Source: Pogonophryne albipinna
Lineage: Eukaryota; Chordata; Actinopteri; Perciformes; Artedidraconidae
Assembly: GCA_028583405.1 (NCBI GenBank)
Contig: CM053256.1
Span: 17,943,534 to 18,007,533 of the forward strand
Reading direction: 5' to 3'
Length of the DNA stretch: 64,000 nt
Within the stretch, counting starts at the first letter, position 1. Each line of letters starts with the position of its first letter. Both the position numbers and the translations under genes were made by a program. Of this stretch, positions 34,149 to 43,589 are shown one piece after another. The notes under the pieces were generated by a model. It was not told the DNA's origin. It worked only from the letters and a program-made list of their open reading frames with translations, and searched no databases.

Positions 34149-34689
34149 TGTAACATCCCGTCATGTCTGCTAAATTATTCATGTCATGTTAATCAGGTTC
34201 ATGTTATTGTTTCACGTTTAGTTCATAGCCCAGGTTAGATTTATGTTTAGTCAAGTCTTTTTGTTCACCTGTCTAGTCCTGTCATTACACTTCCTGTTTT
34301 ATTTTGTACTTACCTCTTGTCTCTCATTTCAGGTCCCCTTACTTCCTCCCTTTGTGTGTTTTCCCGCCATCGTCAGCGTCTGCCCCGCCCCTGATTGTTT
34401 CCACCTGTTCCCACTTACCTCATGTATAAATAGTCCTGTCTCCCTTTGTCCTGTGCCAGTTCGTCTTGTGCCTTGGGCCATTAAGAGAGCCAGCTTGTCA
34501 CGCCAAGAGATTTTGTACTTTGTGATCATAGTCAAGTTTATTTAGTTTGTAGTTTGCTTTGCTACGATTTGCCTCACAGGAGTGATTTTTGTTTGAACTT
34601 TATACTTATCCAAAGTAAAGACCTTTTGAACAACAAACTTTCTTTTGAGTCGTGCGTTTGAGTCCAAGTGTCTGTCAAGGTTCTTAACA
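34149..34689 (+). repeat. Chromovirus 5' LTR
   Basis: The LTR begins TGTAACATCCCG and ends TTCTTAACA. A TATA box (TATAAATA, 34425-34432) sits 30 bases before GCCAGTTCGT (34455-34464), the likely RNA start. An 'aataaa'-type signal is not obvious. Confidence 0.93.
34425..34464 (+). promoter_or_regulatory. LTR core promoter and inferred transcription start
   Basis: TATAAATA is followed 30 bases after its first base by GCCAGTTCGT. That spacing is standard for RNA polymerase II starts. The start is further supported because the same ten bases are complementary to the primer-binding site after the LTR. Confidence 0.65.
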
Positions 34690-34691
34690 GA

Positions 34692-34701
34692 ACGAACTGG
34701 C
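34692..34701 (+). promoter_or_regulatory. Self-priming primer-binding site
   Basis: ACGAACTGGC, two bases after the LTR, is the exact complement of GCCAGTTCGT at 34455-34464. Tf1/sushi-group elements prime reverse transcription from the folded 5' end of their own RNA instead of a tRNA, and this arrangement fits. No TGG-type tRNA site is present. Confidence 0.7.
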
Positions 34702-34707
34702 CAAAAG

Positions 34708-35706
34708 ATGGACTCAGCCGACTCCGGTTCCTTTAAGGCCGATGTGTTAGCGCAGAAAGCTAAGCTAACCCTCCATGCTGAACAGCTGTCTTCCATCAAC
34801 CGAGGAATGATTGACCTCACTGATCGTCAGGTTGAATTCCAATCAGCTGTAACCAACCAAGTAAATCACCTGGCACTTCAGATACAGCAAGTTCTCTCCC
34901 ACCTCAAAGCCGGTTCCTCTGCACCTACTCCAGCAATGCCAGATCCACCGTCTGTTGCTGTTGTTTCGGATCACACCACCCCACCTGGATCGACGCTTCG
35001 TCTGGCTCCTCCGGAGAGGTTTTCCAGGGACTCTGGGAACTGTCGACCCTTCCTGGTACAGTGTGAACTACATTTTGCTCATAACCCTGCTGCTTTTGTT
35101 TCGGACCAAGCTAGAGTAGCTTTCATGTTGTCCCACATGTCTGGTAGAGCCGCTGCTTGGGCTACAGCCGAGTGGTCAAGAAACTCGCCCATATGTCAGT
35201 CACTGAACATGTTTACCCAGACCCTAAGCCGTGTGTTTGATCACTCATCACCTTCTAGAGAAGCCTCACGAGTCATTATGCAGATCAAACGGGGACAACA
35301 GAGAGTAACAGACTATGCAATAGACTTTCGTACCCTAGCAGCAGAAAGTGGGTGGAACACCCCTGCTTTAATTGATGCCTTCATGAATGGGCTAAAAGAC
35401 TCTATAAAGGACCAGTTAGCACCCCATGAACTACCCACAGATCTTGATTCCATCATTGCCATGGCAATTCGCATTGATAACAGGCTTCATGAAAGGCAGG
35501 AGGAGAGAATCAGAACCAGTGCACGACCTCCGAGCCACATGGGGCGCTCATCTGCCTTTCGACACCCATGGAGCTCCAGTCCACCTTCCTCAGCCTCGCC
35601 CAAGGAACCAGTGCCCTCTGCTGCACCGGAGGAACCCATGCAGCTGGGCAGAGCCAAGGTCTCTCCAGAAGAAAGACGGCGCCGAGTCCAACAAGGAAGC
35701 TGCTAA
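34708..35706 (+). pseudogene. Chromovirus Gag, stop inside the zinc knuckle
   Basis: The frame starts MDSADSGSFKADVLAQK with a coiled-coil-like N-terminus. The conserved capsid block follows (LAPPERFSRDSGNCRPFL, VAFMLSHMSGRAAAWA). It ends at TAA 35704-35706, between the first Cys and YCGHQGHVVSSC; without that codon the CCHC knuckle would be complete. The ATG at 34708 is preferred because the upstream extension lies in the LTR. Gag assembles the intracellular particle; the truncated protein would lack RNA binding. Confidence 0.88.
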
Positions 35707-35753
35707 TACTGTGGGCATCAGGGTCACGTGGTGTCTTCTTGCCCAGTAAAAGG

Positions 35754-36142
35754 AGAGGCTCATCGGCACGACGGAGGGCGCTGGTGAGCCAATTCTCTGC
35801 AACTGATTTCCCTCCACATTCATTGACCATGGTAAATATTCAAGTGCTAGACCAATACATTACTGTGGGGGCATTAGTCGATTCAGGTACAGACGAAAGT
35901 CTGATGGACTGGAGTTTCCCAAAAAGACTATGCATCAAGACTGTTCCGTTGACTTCCCCTGTTACTGCCAGTGCCTTAGATGGCAAGTTATTAAAATAAC
36001 CCATGTATCTGAACCTGTCCAAATAACCATTGACAATACACACATAGAGGAAATGAAATTCCATTTATTTGACTCTGCACTACACCCCTTGATTTTGGGT
36101 TATCCATGGCTGATCAAACATAATCCGATCACTGACTGGTGA
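35754..36142 (+). pseudogene. Chromovirus protease, frameshifted
   Basis: The catalytic aspartate motif is seen as ALVDSGTDESLMD (about 35867-35905) in frame 3. The end of the domain (PLILGYPWLIKHNP) is in frame 2 after a break at the A-run near 35995. A TGA at 36140-36142 then interrupts the linker to RT. Confidence 0.8.
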
Positions 36143-37876
36143 TCAGGGAGGGTTAAGGACTGGGGCCCAGGCTGTAGGCTGACCTGTTCAGACCTTCCTA
36201 GGTTCTCCACAGAACCTGAAAAGGAACAAGACGAACACACTCATAAGCCTGACTCCATTTCAGATTATCCCGACCTGACTAAAGTGCCCTTGTGTTATCA
36301 GGACTTAAAGGAAGCATTTAACAAAACTAGGGCCATGTCTCTACCTCCCGACCGACCGTATGACTGTCCCATTAACCTGTTGCCTGGTTCTCAGATCCCT
36401 AAAAGGAGACTTTACTCTCTCTCTGCACCGGCAAGGGAGGCTATGAAGTCTTATATTGACTTCTCTCTAAAGACTGGACTCATCAGACCATCCTCCTCCC
36501 CAGCGGCCGCTGGGTTTTTCTTTGTCGATAAGAAAGATGGTTCCCTCCGTCCATGCATTGACTATAGTCCCCTTAATGAAATAACAGTTAAAAATAGATA
36601 CCCACTCCCTCTCATGTCTTCAGCCTTTGAACTTTTGCAGGATGCAAAACTCTTCACTAAACTGGACTTGAGAAACGCTTACCATCTCATTAGGATACGA
36701 GAGGGGGATGAGTGGAAGACCGGTTTTAACACTCCCAGTGGTCACTACGAGTACCTAGTCATGCCATTTGGATTATGCAATGCTCCGGCGGTTTTTCAGT
36801 CATTTGTCAACGATGTGCTGAGGGATTTTCTCAACAAGTTTGTATTTGTTTATCTCGATGACATCTTGATCTTCTCACCCGATGAGGAGACCCACACCCA
36901 TCATGTCCGCCAGGTACTGCAAAGCCTGATGGAGAATCAACTCTACTGCAAAGCTGAAAAGTGTGAGTTTCACGTTAAGACCGTCTCCTTCCTGGGGTAC
37001 ATCATCTCGGCCAACCAAATCCAGATGGATCCAGAGAAGGTCAGTGCAGTGGCTAATTGGCCATCTCTCACCAACAGGAAGAAAGTGCAACAATTTTTAG
37101 GCTTTGCAAACTTTTACAGGAGGTTTATAAGAAACTTTAGTGGCATTGCAGCACCTTTACATGCTTTAACCTCTCCCCATGTCATGTTTGAGTGGAATAT
37201 ACAGGCGGATGAAGCTTTCCAGAAGCTCAAGAAACTGTTCACGACTGCCCCAATCCTCACAGTGGCCGACCCACAGAGACAATTCATCGTGGAGGTGGAT
37301 GCCTCCAACGATGGCATTGGGGCGGTGCTGTCCCAAAGATCTGTCCAGGACAACAAGCTACACCCATGTGCGTTCCTTTCATGTAAGTTGACACCTGCAG
37401 AAAGGAACTATGATGTGGGGAACAAGGAGCTTTTAGCAGTTAAAACAGCTTTGGAGGAATGGCGTCATTGGTTGGAGGGGGCTGAGCAATCATTTCTAGT
37501 TTGGACTGACCATAAGAACCAGGAATACATTAAGAAGTCCAAAAGACTGAACTCACGCCAGGCTAGATGGTCATTGTTTTTTAATCGGTTTCATTTTGTA
37601 TTGTCATACAGACCAGGCACACATAATGTTAAACCTGATGTATTGTCACGTTTGTACGATCCTGAACCTGTTGCCAAAGAGCTCGAGAGCATCCTTCCAG
37701 CTAACCATGTGGTTGGAGCAGTTTCATGGCGAATAGAATCAGTGGTGAAGCAGGCAAATGGTGAGACCCCGGCACCTAGTGGTTGCCCACGAAATAGGTT
37801 GTTTGTCCCTGTTTCCGTTCGATCACAGGTAATACACTGGGCTCACACGTCTATGCTCACCTGTCATCCTGGATGA
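36143..37876 (+). pseudogene. Chromovirus reverse transcriptase and RNase H
   Basis: This long open stretch (ATG at 36284, frame open upstream to 36143) holds a complete [45 protein letters not shown] and the catalytic [11 protein letters not shown]. RNase H follows: [41 protein letters not shown] and [12 protein letters not shown]. The integrase N-terminal zinc site begins ([13 protein letters not shown]) and is cut by TGA 37874-37876. RT and RNase H domains are unbroken; the polyprotein is not. Confidence 0.92.
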
Positions 37877-38649
37877 AACGCACAACCTTTATGATCCAGC
37901 AACGTTTCTAGTGGCCGGCTATGAGGAAGCAGGTGGCAGAATATGTTGCGGCCTGCACTGTCTGTGCCAGGAACAAGACCTCCACTGAAGCACAGATGGG
38001 GTTGCTGCAGCCACTTCCTGTTCCTCATCGGCCATGGTCCCACATCTCGATGGACTTTGTCACCGGACTACCGATATCAGAAGGTAACACCACCGTCTTG
38101 ACGGTGGTGGACAGATTTAGTAAAATGACACATTTTATTGCACTATCCAAGCTTCCTTCTGCCAAGGAAACGGCAGAGGTCATGTTACGTCATGTCTTCC
38201 ACATTCATGGTTTTCCCAGGGACATTGTGTCAGACCGGGGCCCACAGTTCATTTCTCGTTTCTGGAAGGAGTTCTGTCATCTCCTTGGAGCCACCGTGAG
38301 TCTTTCCTCAGGATATCACCCCCAGTCGAATGGCCAGTCAGAGCGCATTAACCAGGAACTAGAGACCTGTTTGCGCTGCCTGGTCTCCCAGAACCAGGCA
38401 TCCTGGAGCAAGCACCTGATGTGGGTGGAGTACTCCCACAACACGCTGCCCACTTCCGCAACAGGACTCACACCGTTCCAGTGTGTGCACGGCTACCAAC
38501 CACCTCTGTTCCCTGCCAATGAGGCCGAGGTCACAGTCCCATCAGCACATGCTATGGTCCGGTGCTCGTCGGGCTCTCTTGTGCAGTGCCAGCCGGATGA
38601 AGGAGGTGGTGGATCGACACCGGAGACCTGCTCCACCGTATCGGCCTGA
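37877..38649 (+). pseudogene. Chromovirus integrase core
   Basis: After a frame shift the integrase resumes, with TAG at 37909-37911 in the zinc-binding region, then an open frame from 37921. CTVCARNK completes the HHCC site. The catalytic residues are in [22 protein letters not shown] and [16 protein letters not shown]. The frame leaves the true one at about 38560. Confidence 0.9.
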
Positions 38650-39103
38650 ACAAAGAGTTTGGCTAGCTACCAATAATTTACCCCTCAACCTCATGTCGAG
38701 AAAGCTAGCTCCAAAGTTTGTTGGTCCATTCCCGATATCTAAGGTGATAAACCTGGTGTCTGTGCAGTTACGTCTACCCAGGTCATTAAAGGTCCATCCA
38801 ACGTTTCATGTCGGCAAGATCAAGCCGGTCAGGGAGAGCACATTGGTGCCCGCCTCTAAGCCCCCTCCACCCCCCCAGATGGTAGAAGGAGGTCCCGTCT
38901 ACGCCGTAAAGAGACTGCTAGCAGTTCGTAAGCGAGGGCGAGGAAGACAGTTTCTTGTGGACTGGGATGGGTACGGTCCAGAGGAGAGATCATGGATCCC
39001 AGCGAGTTTCATTGTTGATCCGGCCATGATTAATGATTTTGATCGGGATCACCCAGAAGTTCCTGGGACGTCAGGAGCCGTCCCTAGAGGGGGGGTACTG
39101 TAA
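38560..39103 (+). pseudogene. Integrase C-terminus with chromodomain
   Basis: In the frame of 38483 the GPY/F-type module (LAPKFVGPFPISKVI, HPTFHVGKIKPV) is followed by a chromodomain: VYAVKRLLAVRKRGRG, QFLVDWDGYGPEERSWIP. Aromatic residues of the methyl-lysine cage are at the Tyr and two Trp positions. In chromoviruses this module biases integration towards marked chromatin. It ends at 39103, just inside the 3' LTR. Confidence 0.88.
39085..39098 (+). promoter_or_regulatory. Polypurine tract
   Basis: AGAGGGGGGG lies immediately before TAC and the 3' LTR, the expected plus-strand primer. Confidence 0.75.
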
Positions 39104-39639
39104 CATCCCGTCATGTCTGCTAAATTATTCATGTCATGTTAATCAGGTTCATGTTATTGTTTCACGTTTAGTTCATAGCCCAGGTTAGATTTATGTTTAG
39201 TCAAGTCTTTTTGTTCACCGGTCTAGTCCTGTCATTGCACTTCCTGTTTTATTTTGTACTTACCTCTTGTCTCTCATTTCAGGTCCCCTTACTTCCTCCC
39301 TTTGTGTGTTTTCCCGCCATCGTCAGCGTCTGCCCCGCCCCTGATTGTTTCCACCTGTTCCCACTTACCTCATGTATAAATAGTCCTGTCTCCCTTTGTC
39401 CTGTGCCAGTTCGTCTTGTGCCTTGGGCCATTAAGAGAGCCAGCTTGTCACACCAAGAGATTTTGTACTTTGTGATCATAGTCAAGTTTATTTAGTTTGT
39501 AGTTTGCTTTGCTACGATTTGCCTCTCAGGAGTGATTTTTGTTTGAACTTTATACTTATCCAAAGTAAAGACCTTTTGAACAACAAACTTTCTTTTGAGT
39601 CGTGCGTTTGAGTCCAAGTGTCTGTCAAGGTTCTTAACA
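39099..39639 (+). repeat. Chromovirus 3' LTR
   Basis: It has the same length as the 5' LTR, with four substitutions by my reading (one each in the 'caccKgtc', 'attRcac', 'cacRcca' and 'ctcWcagg' contexts). Confidence 0.93.
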
Positions 39640-39711
39640 GCTTCCTTCATCACATTACCTTTCATTTGCTTCGTTTTTTCTCCCCATCATCACTCGCTGT
39701 CTTCACACTCT

Positions 39712-40247
39712 TTATTGTTTTGTAGGTGGAAGTGTTAGGCTGAATCGCCTTGGTTTGACATTCGCAAATTGGTTGATGACCTCTCCATGGGCCACATTAG
39801 CCAAGACCTCCTTCTCAATGGAAATGATGGCCAAATGACTAAGCATCACCTGGCCCATTGTACTTCTCAGCCAAGTGTGTAGCCTTCGCAGGGCACTGAA
39901 GGACCTTTCACAACTGCAGCTGGTGACTGGGATTGTCAAAGCAGCTTGGAAGATGGCCTTAAGAGAGGGGAACATCCTCATCCAAAAGGGAAAATACACT
40001 TTGGATACTTGGCATGTCTTTCTCTAGCCTGGCAAGGTATTGTCTTGCAACAACAACCTCTTCAGTTTGTAAGTGGATGCTGTAATGTTGTGCAAGATTT
40101 TTGAGTGCCTCTTCATTCAGGAAATTCTCAGAAGCAGGGTGACATGCCTGTATGCTGATTAATATTTTTCCCCCAACTCCAGAAAACCTGTTTTGAAGCT
40201 CCTCCAGCATTCTGTCGAGAACTGGAAAGAAGATTCTCCCTCTCAAG
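39712..40247 (-). pseudogene. hAT transposase C-terminus (ZMYM1/TTF type)
   Basis: Two overlapping minus-strand frames encode the end of a hAT transposase. The upstream one has RIFFPVLDRMLEELQNRF and ASENFLNEEALKN. The downstream one has the dimerisation block IPVTSCSCERSFSALRRL and LRSTMGQVMLSHLAIISI. The frame changes near 39980. A TAA at 39712 is followed on the minus strand by AATAAA. It is cut off on its 5' side by the LINE at about 40250. Confidence 0.85.
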
Positions 40248-40261
40248 TCTCAAGTAAAGGG

Positions 40262-41914
40262 CAGACTGCTGGTGGTGAGAGCCAACTATGAGCTTTTTAA
40301 TCTGGTTTTTATCAACGTATACGCTCCTAACTCAGGTCCTGCCAGAGTTCAGTTTTTAAACGAGCTCAGCGCTGTTTTAAGTGAGTGTGAACCAGAAGAG
40401 TTTTTATTTTTAGGGGGAGATTTTAACTGCACACAGGATGAGGAGCTAGATAGGAACCATAGGGAACCTCATGCTGCATCCAAAAGAGCCATGACACAGT
40501 TAATAGCAACACATAGTCGGTCAGACATCTGGAGAGAGCATCACACACATCACAGACAGTACACATGGGTCCACACGAGGGAGAACCTTTTATCAATGGC
40601 CAGGCTGGACAGGTTTTTATTGTTTTAAGCACCATTTGAATGTTTTTAAAAAGTGTGTTATATTGCCTGTTGGGTTCTCTGACCACTCCCTTGTGTTGTG
40701 TGATGTTTTTATTGCCAACATAAAAAGCAAATCTGCGTATTGGCATTTTAACACTGCTCTGCTTTTAGATACACATTTTAGAGAGGTTTTTATTTATTTT
40801 TGGAAAGGTTTTAGAGAAAGGAAGCAGGATTTTATTTCTTTGAAGCAGTGGTGGGATTGTGGGAAAGCCGACATCAAGCAGATTTGTCTTCAGTACACTC
40901 TCAATGTTTCTCGTGATATCACCAAGTCTATGAGAGATCTGGAGATGGAAATAGTGGAACTGCAGAGCTTTGCAGAGTCCACAGGAAATCCGGGTTGTAT
41001 TGAAGACCTCAAATCTAAAAAAGCCATTTTGGCAGACCTGCTGGGTTCTAGAGCACAGGGGGCGCTGGTCCGGTCCCGATTCCAGAGCGCTTCCATGATG
41101 GATTCACCAACAAAGTATTTCTTCAGTCTGGAGAAGAAGAACGGGCAGGGCAGGCTGATCCATGCTCTGAGGTCAGCAGGAGGACAGCAGCTGACAGGGA
41201 ACAGCCAGATCCGGCAGAGAGCGGTGGACTTCTACTGCGACCTCTTCACCAGTGAGGACACTGAAGATGATGGAGGGTTTAATCTGTTCTGCAGGGGCCT
41301 ACCAACAGTCTCTGAGGAGACGAACAAAGAGCTGGACGGGCCCCTGACTGAGGAGGAACTGTGTGAAGCACTCAAGAGCATGCAGGGGGGGAAGGCCCCT
41401 GGAATAGATGGCCTCCCCCCAGAGTTCTACAAGACATTTTGGGACTTTTTAAAAGAGGATCTAATGGACCTTTTTAATGAAAGTTTTAATGACTCTTTCC
41501 TCCCTCTGAGCTGCAGAAGAGCCGTTTTAACACTCCTTCCGAAAAAAGGCGACTTACAGGAAATCAAGAACTGGAGGCCCGTCTCTCTGCTGTGCACCGA
41601 CTACAAGCTGCTGTCCAGGGCCCTGTCCTTCAGGCTGAGGAAGGTGATGGACCAGGTGGTAGACCGGACCCAGACCTACTGTGTGCCCGGCAGGTCAATT
41701 GTTGACAATGTGTCACTAATTCGAGATAAGTCTCTGGTTTTTTGGGTTTCAACACTGGTCTGGTTTCATTGGACCAGGAAAAGGCTTTCGACCGGGTTGA
41801 GCACAGTTACCTGTGGAAGGTGCTGGAGAGGTTCGGCCTCAGCCCGGGCTTCATCGCCAAGATAAAGGTGATGAATGTGAACATTGAGAGTGTGCTTAAG
41901 ATAAATGGCGGTCT
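40262..41914 (+). pseudogene. Tx1-like LINE: endonuclease end and RT N-terminal half
   Basis: The endonuclease part shows VFINVYAPNSGPARVQFL, FLFLGGDFNCTQDEELDR and YTWVHTRENLLSMARLDR. It has a break near 40628. The RT then has GKAPGIDGLPPEFYKTFW, LTLLPKKGDLQEIKNWRP and SLLCTDYKLLSRAL. A frame shift near 41735 precedes DQEKAFDRVEHSYLW. The sequence stops at LKINGGLSRP, where the hAT begins. Confidence 0.85.
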
Positions 41915-41922
41915 GTCTAGAC

Positions 41923-43581
41923 CAGGGGTCTCCAACCTTTCTCCATCCGAGAGCTACTTTGAAAAAATGAAAGTGGCCAAGAGCTACTTGCATCGCATCG
42001 CTTACATTTATTCACATAGCGCTCATCATTTGAATTAAGCTATACTTTTGTACACGTACGAAATTGCAATACCTAAAGCTTATCACAAATCTTAACTTCA
42101 CATCAAGGTCCAAAAAAACGAAAATGTCTCACATATTATTATGGCCCACATAGTGATCACTGAAGATTCACATGCATGTCCAAGAGAAAAATACAATGTT
42201 TTCACTTCTTATTATGTCCCACATAGTAAATACATCACCTTAATCACCACCGTACAAACATCTTATGGCACATGTATAAAATATGTGCATTCACTCTTTT
42301 TCACAGTTATAGTGAGATGAATGGCGCTGCATGGAGTCCACCATCGAGGTGTATGCTGGAGTGTACCCACTTAGGTTCACTCTAATAGAGACATTTACAT
42401 GTTCGTCAGTCAGTCTTGTTCTGTATTTAGATTTCATTCGTGTCAGAAAAAGCTGCTTCACAAAGGTCTGTAGAGCCAAATAAAGCAGACGTGTTCAGTG
42501 CTGCTTGGTGAATGTTCTTATAGTTTTCTGGGTCTACAAGGCTCCAGAAATGTTGTGAGTTTTGCTGAGACTTAAGCTGAACATGATTTTGGAGATTTAT
42601 AACCTCCATCTCCACAGGATTGACACTGAACAGTTCAGCCATCTTCTTCTTTTCCTTCGTCTTGACATTAAATTATAAACCATAATAAATCAATTGTATA
42701 GGTCTAGCCTCCCTATATCTGTGTGTGAAGTTGTTCCATCCTCAAAAAACAACAACTAATACTTCTGCAGTCTAGCTGCAGCTTCTAGCAACGGTCTTCT
42801 GTTAAAGAAAGGATACTGAATGTCCTGAATGTGGCATCACACACAGGACTTGAGTCTGAACACAGCAGACAGGAGTATTTACAACAGTTATAAAAACAAA
42901 AATACTGCATGTGGGTGCACACTCACATTCTCTGTCTTACTGTTACATGAATCCCATGAATGTATGAGATTAAGTTAGCTTCATTATATCTCAGTGATTA
43001 AGTGAATAATAAAGTTTATATCGGGCCACTATCAGCCTGTCACTCATTATTTTTCAGGGAGGGGGCGGGGTTTGGAGGAACGGAGAGGAGACGGTGATCG
43101 CGGAAGCTTTCCTCCTGCCTTCACAAACTTCACACAAGTATTTATCAACTTAAAATAGCAAGAGGACATTCATACTCTGCAATCCAAGACTTGATTAAAT
43201 CCACCAAAAACCTGACATGACGATAGCGAGTGTTTTTCAAAAACACAAATCCCTCCCTGTGTCTCTGAGCCGCAGCGACACGGCCTGATTCAGAGCGGGT
43301 CATTCTGCTGTTGGTTCTGGACTGGTGTTGCTGGAGAAAGCAGACTGCTCCGTGTGTGGTGTTGCTGTGCCGCTGTCACATCTGCTCCTTGATCTCTGCG
43401 TCACCGGCCAATTTGATATTCGTGTGACAGAAACAATTCTAAAATAAAAAAACGTTATTGTCCAGCCGCGGCCGAAAAATCAAGAAGCAACCTTACTACG
43501 CTATAATCGATAATCGAGCGGCGAGCGACTGAAAAGCTGCCCGCGACCGGTAGCTCGCGATCGACGTGTTGGAGACCCCTG
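41923..43581 (-). mobile_element. hAT element inside the LINE, perfect 8-bp duplication
   Basis: The ends are CAGGGGTCTCCAACCTTT and GTGTTGGAGACCCCTG. GTCTAGAC occurs at 41915-41922 and 43582-43589. Removing the element and one duplication restores the LINE reading (GLSRP then FNVTRGIRQGCSMSG). It contains a remnant of its own transposase on the minus strand. Confidence 0.95.
42291..42642 (-). pseudogene. hAT transposase C-terminal remnant
   Basis: Minus-strand frames carry SALFGSTDLCEAAFSDTN and then, after a frame change, MKSKYRTRLTDEHVNVSI and RVNLSGYTPAYTS. This is the conserved end of BED-type hAT transposases (SCAND3/ZBED5-like proteins share it). The upstream catalytic parts are missing, so the element is an internal deletion derivative. 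Confidence 0.8.
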
Positions 43582-43589
43582 GTCTAGAC

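Larger units (their letters stand above)
34149..39639 (+). mobile_element. Chromodomain Ty3/gypsy retrotransposon (Tf1/sushi-like)
   Basis: 541-bp LTRs (34149-34689 and 39099-39639) with TG...CA ends and a 5-bp duplication GCTTC (34144-34148, 39640-39644). The order is gag, protease, RT, RNase H, integrase, chromodomain, matching vertebrate chromoviruses. I count four differences between the LTRs. Coding breaks: stops at 35704, 36140 and 37909, and frame shifts near 35.75, 35.99, 37.87 and 38.56 kb. Confidence 0.95.

Noticed and set aside
34243..34545. 100-codon frame repeated in both chromovirus LTRs
   Set aside because: It is identical in both LTRs because the LTRs are duplicates; the promoter and RNA start lie within it, so it is not a gene.
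39712..40247. Host ZMYM1-like gene on the minus strand
   Set aside because: The surrounding segments match a transposon copy with TIRs and target duplication at 56.5-59.8 kb, so the frame is a hAT remnant.
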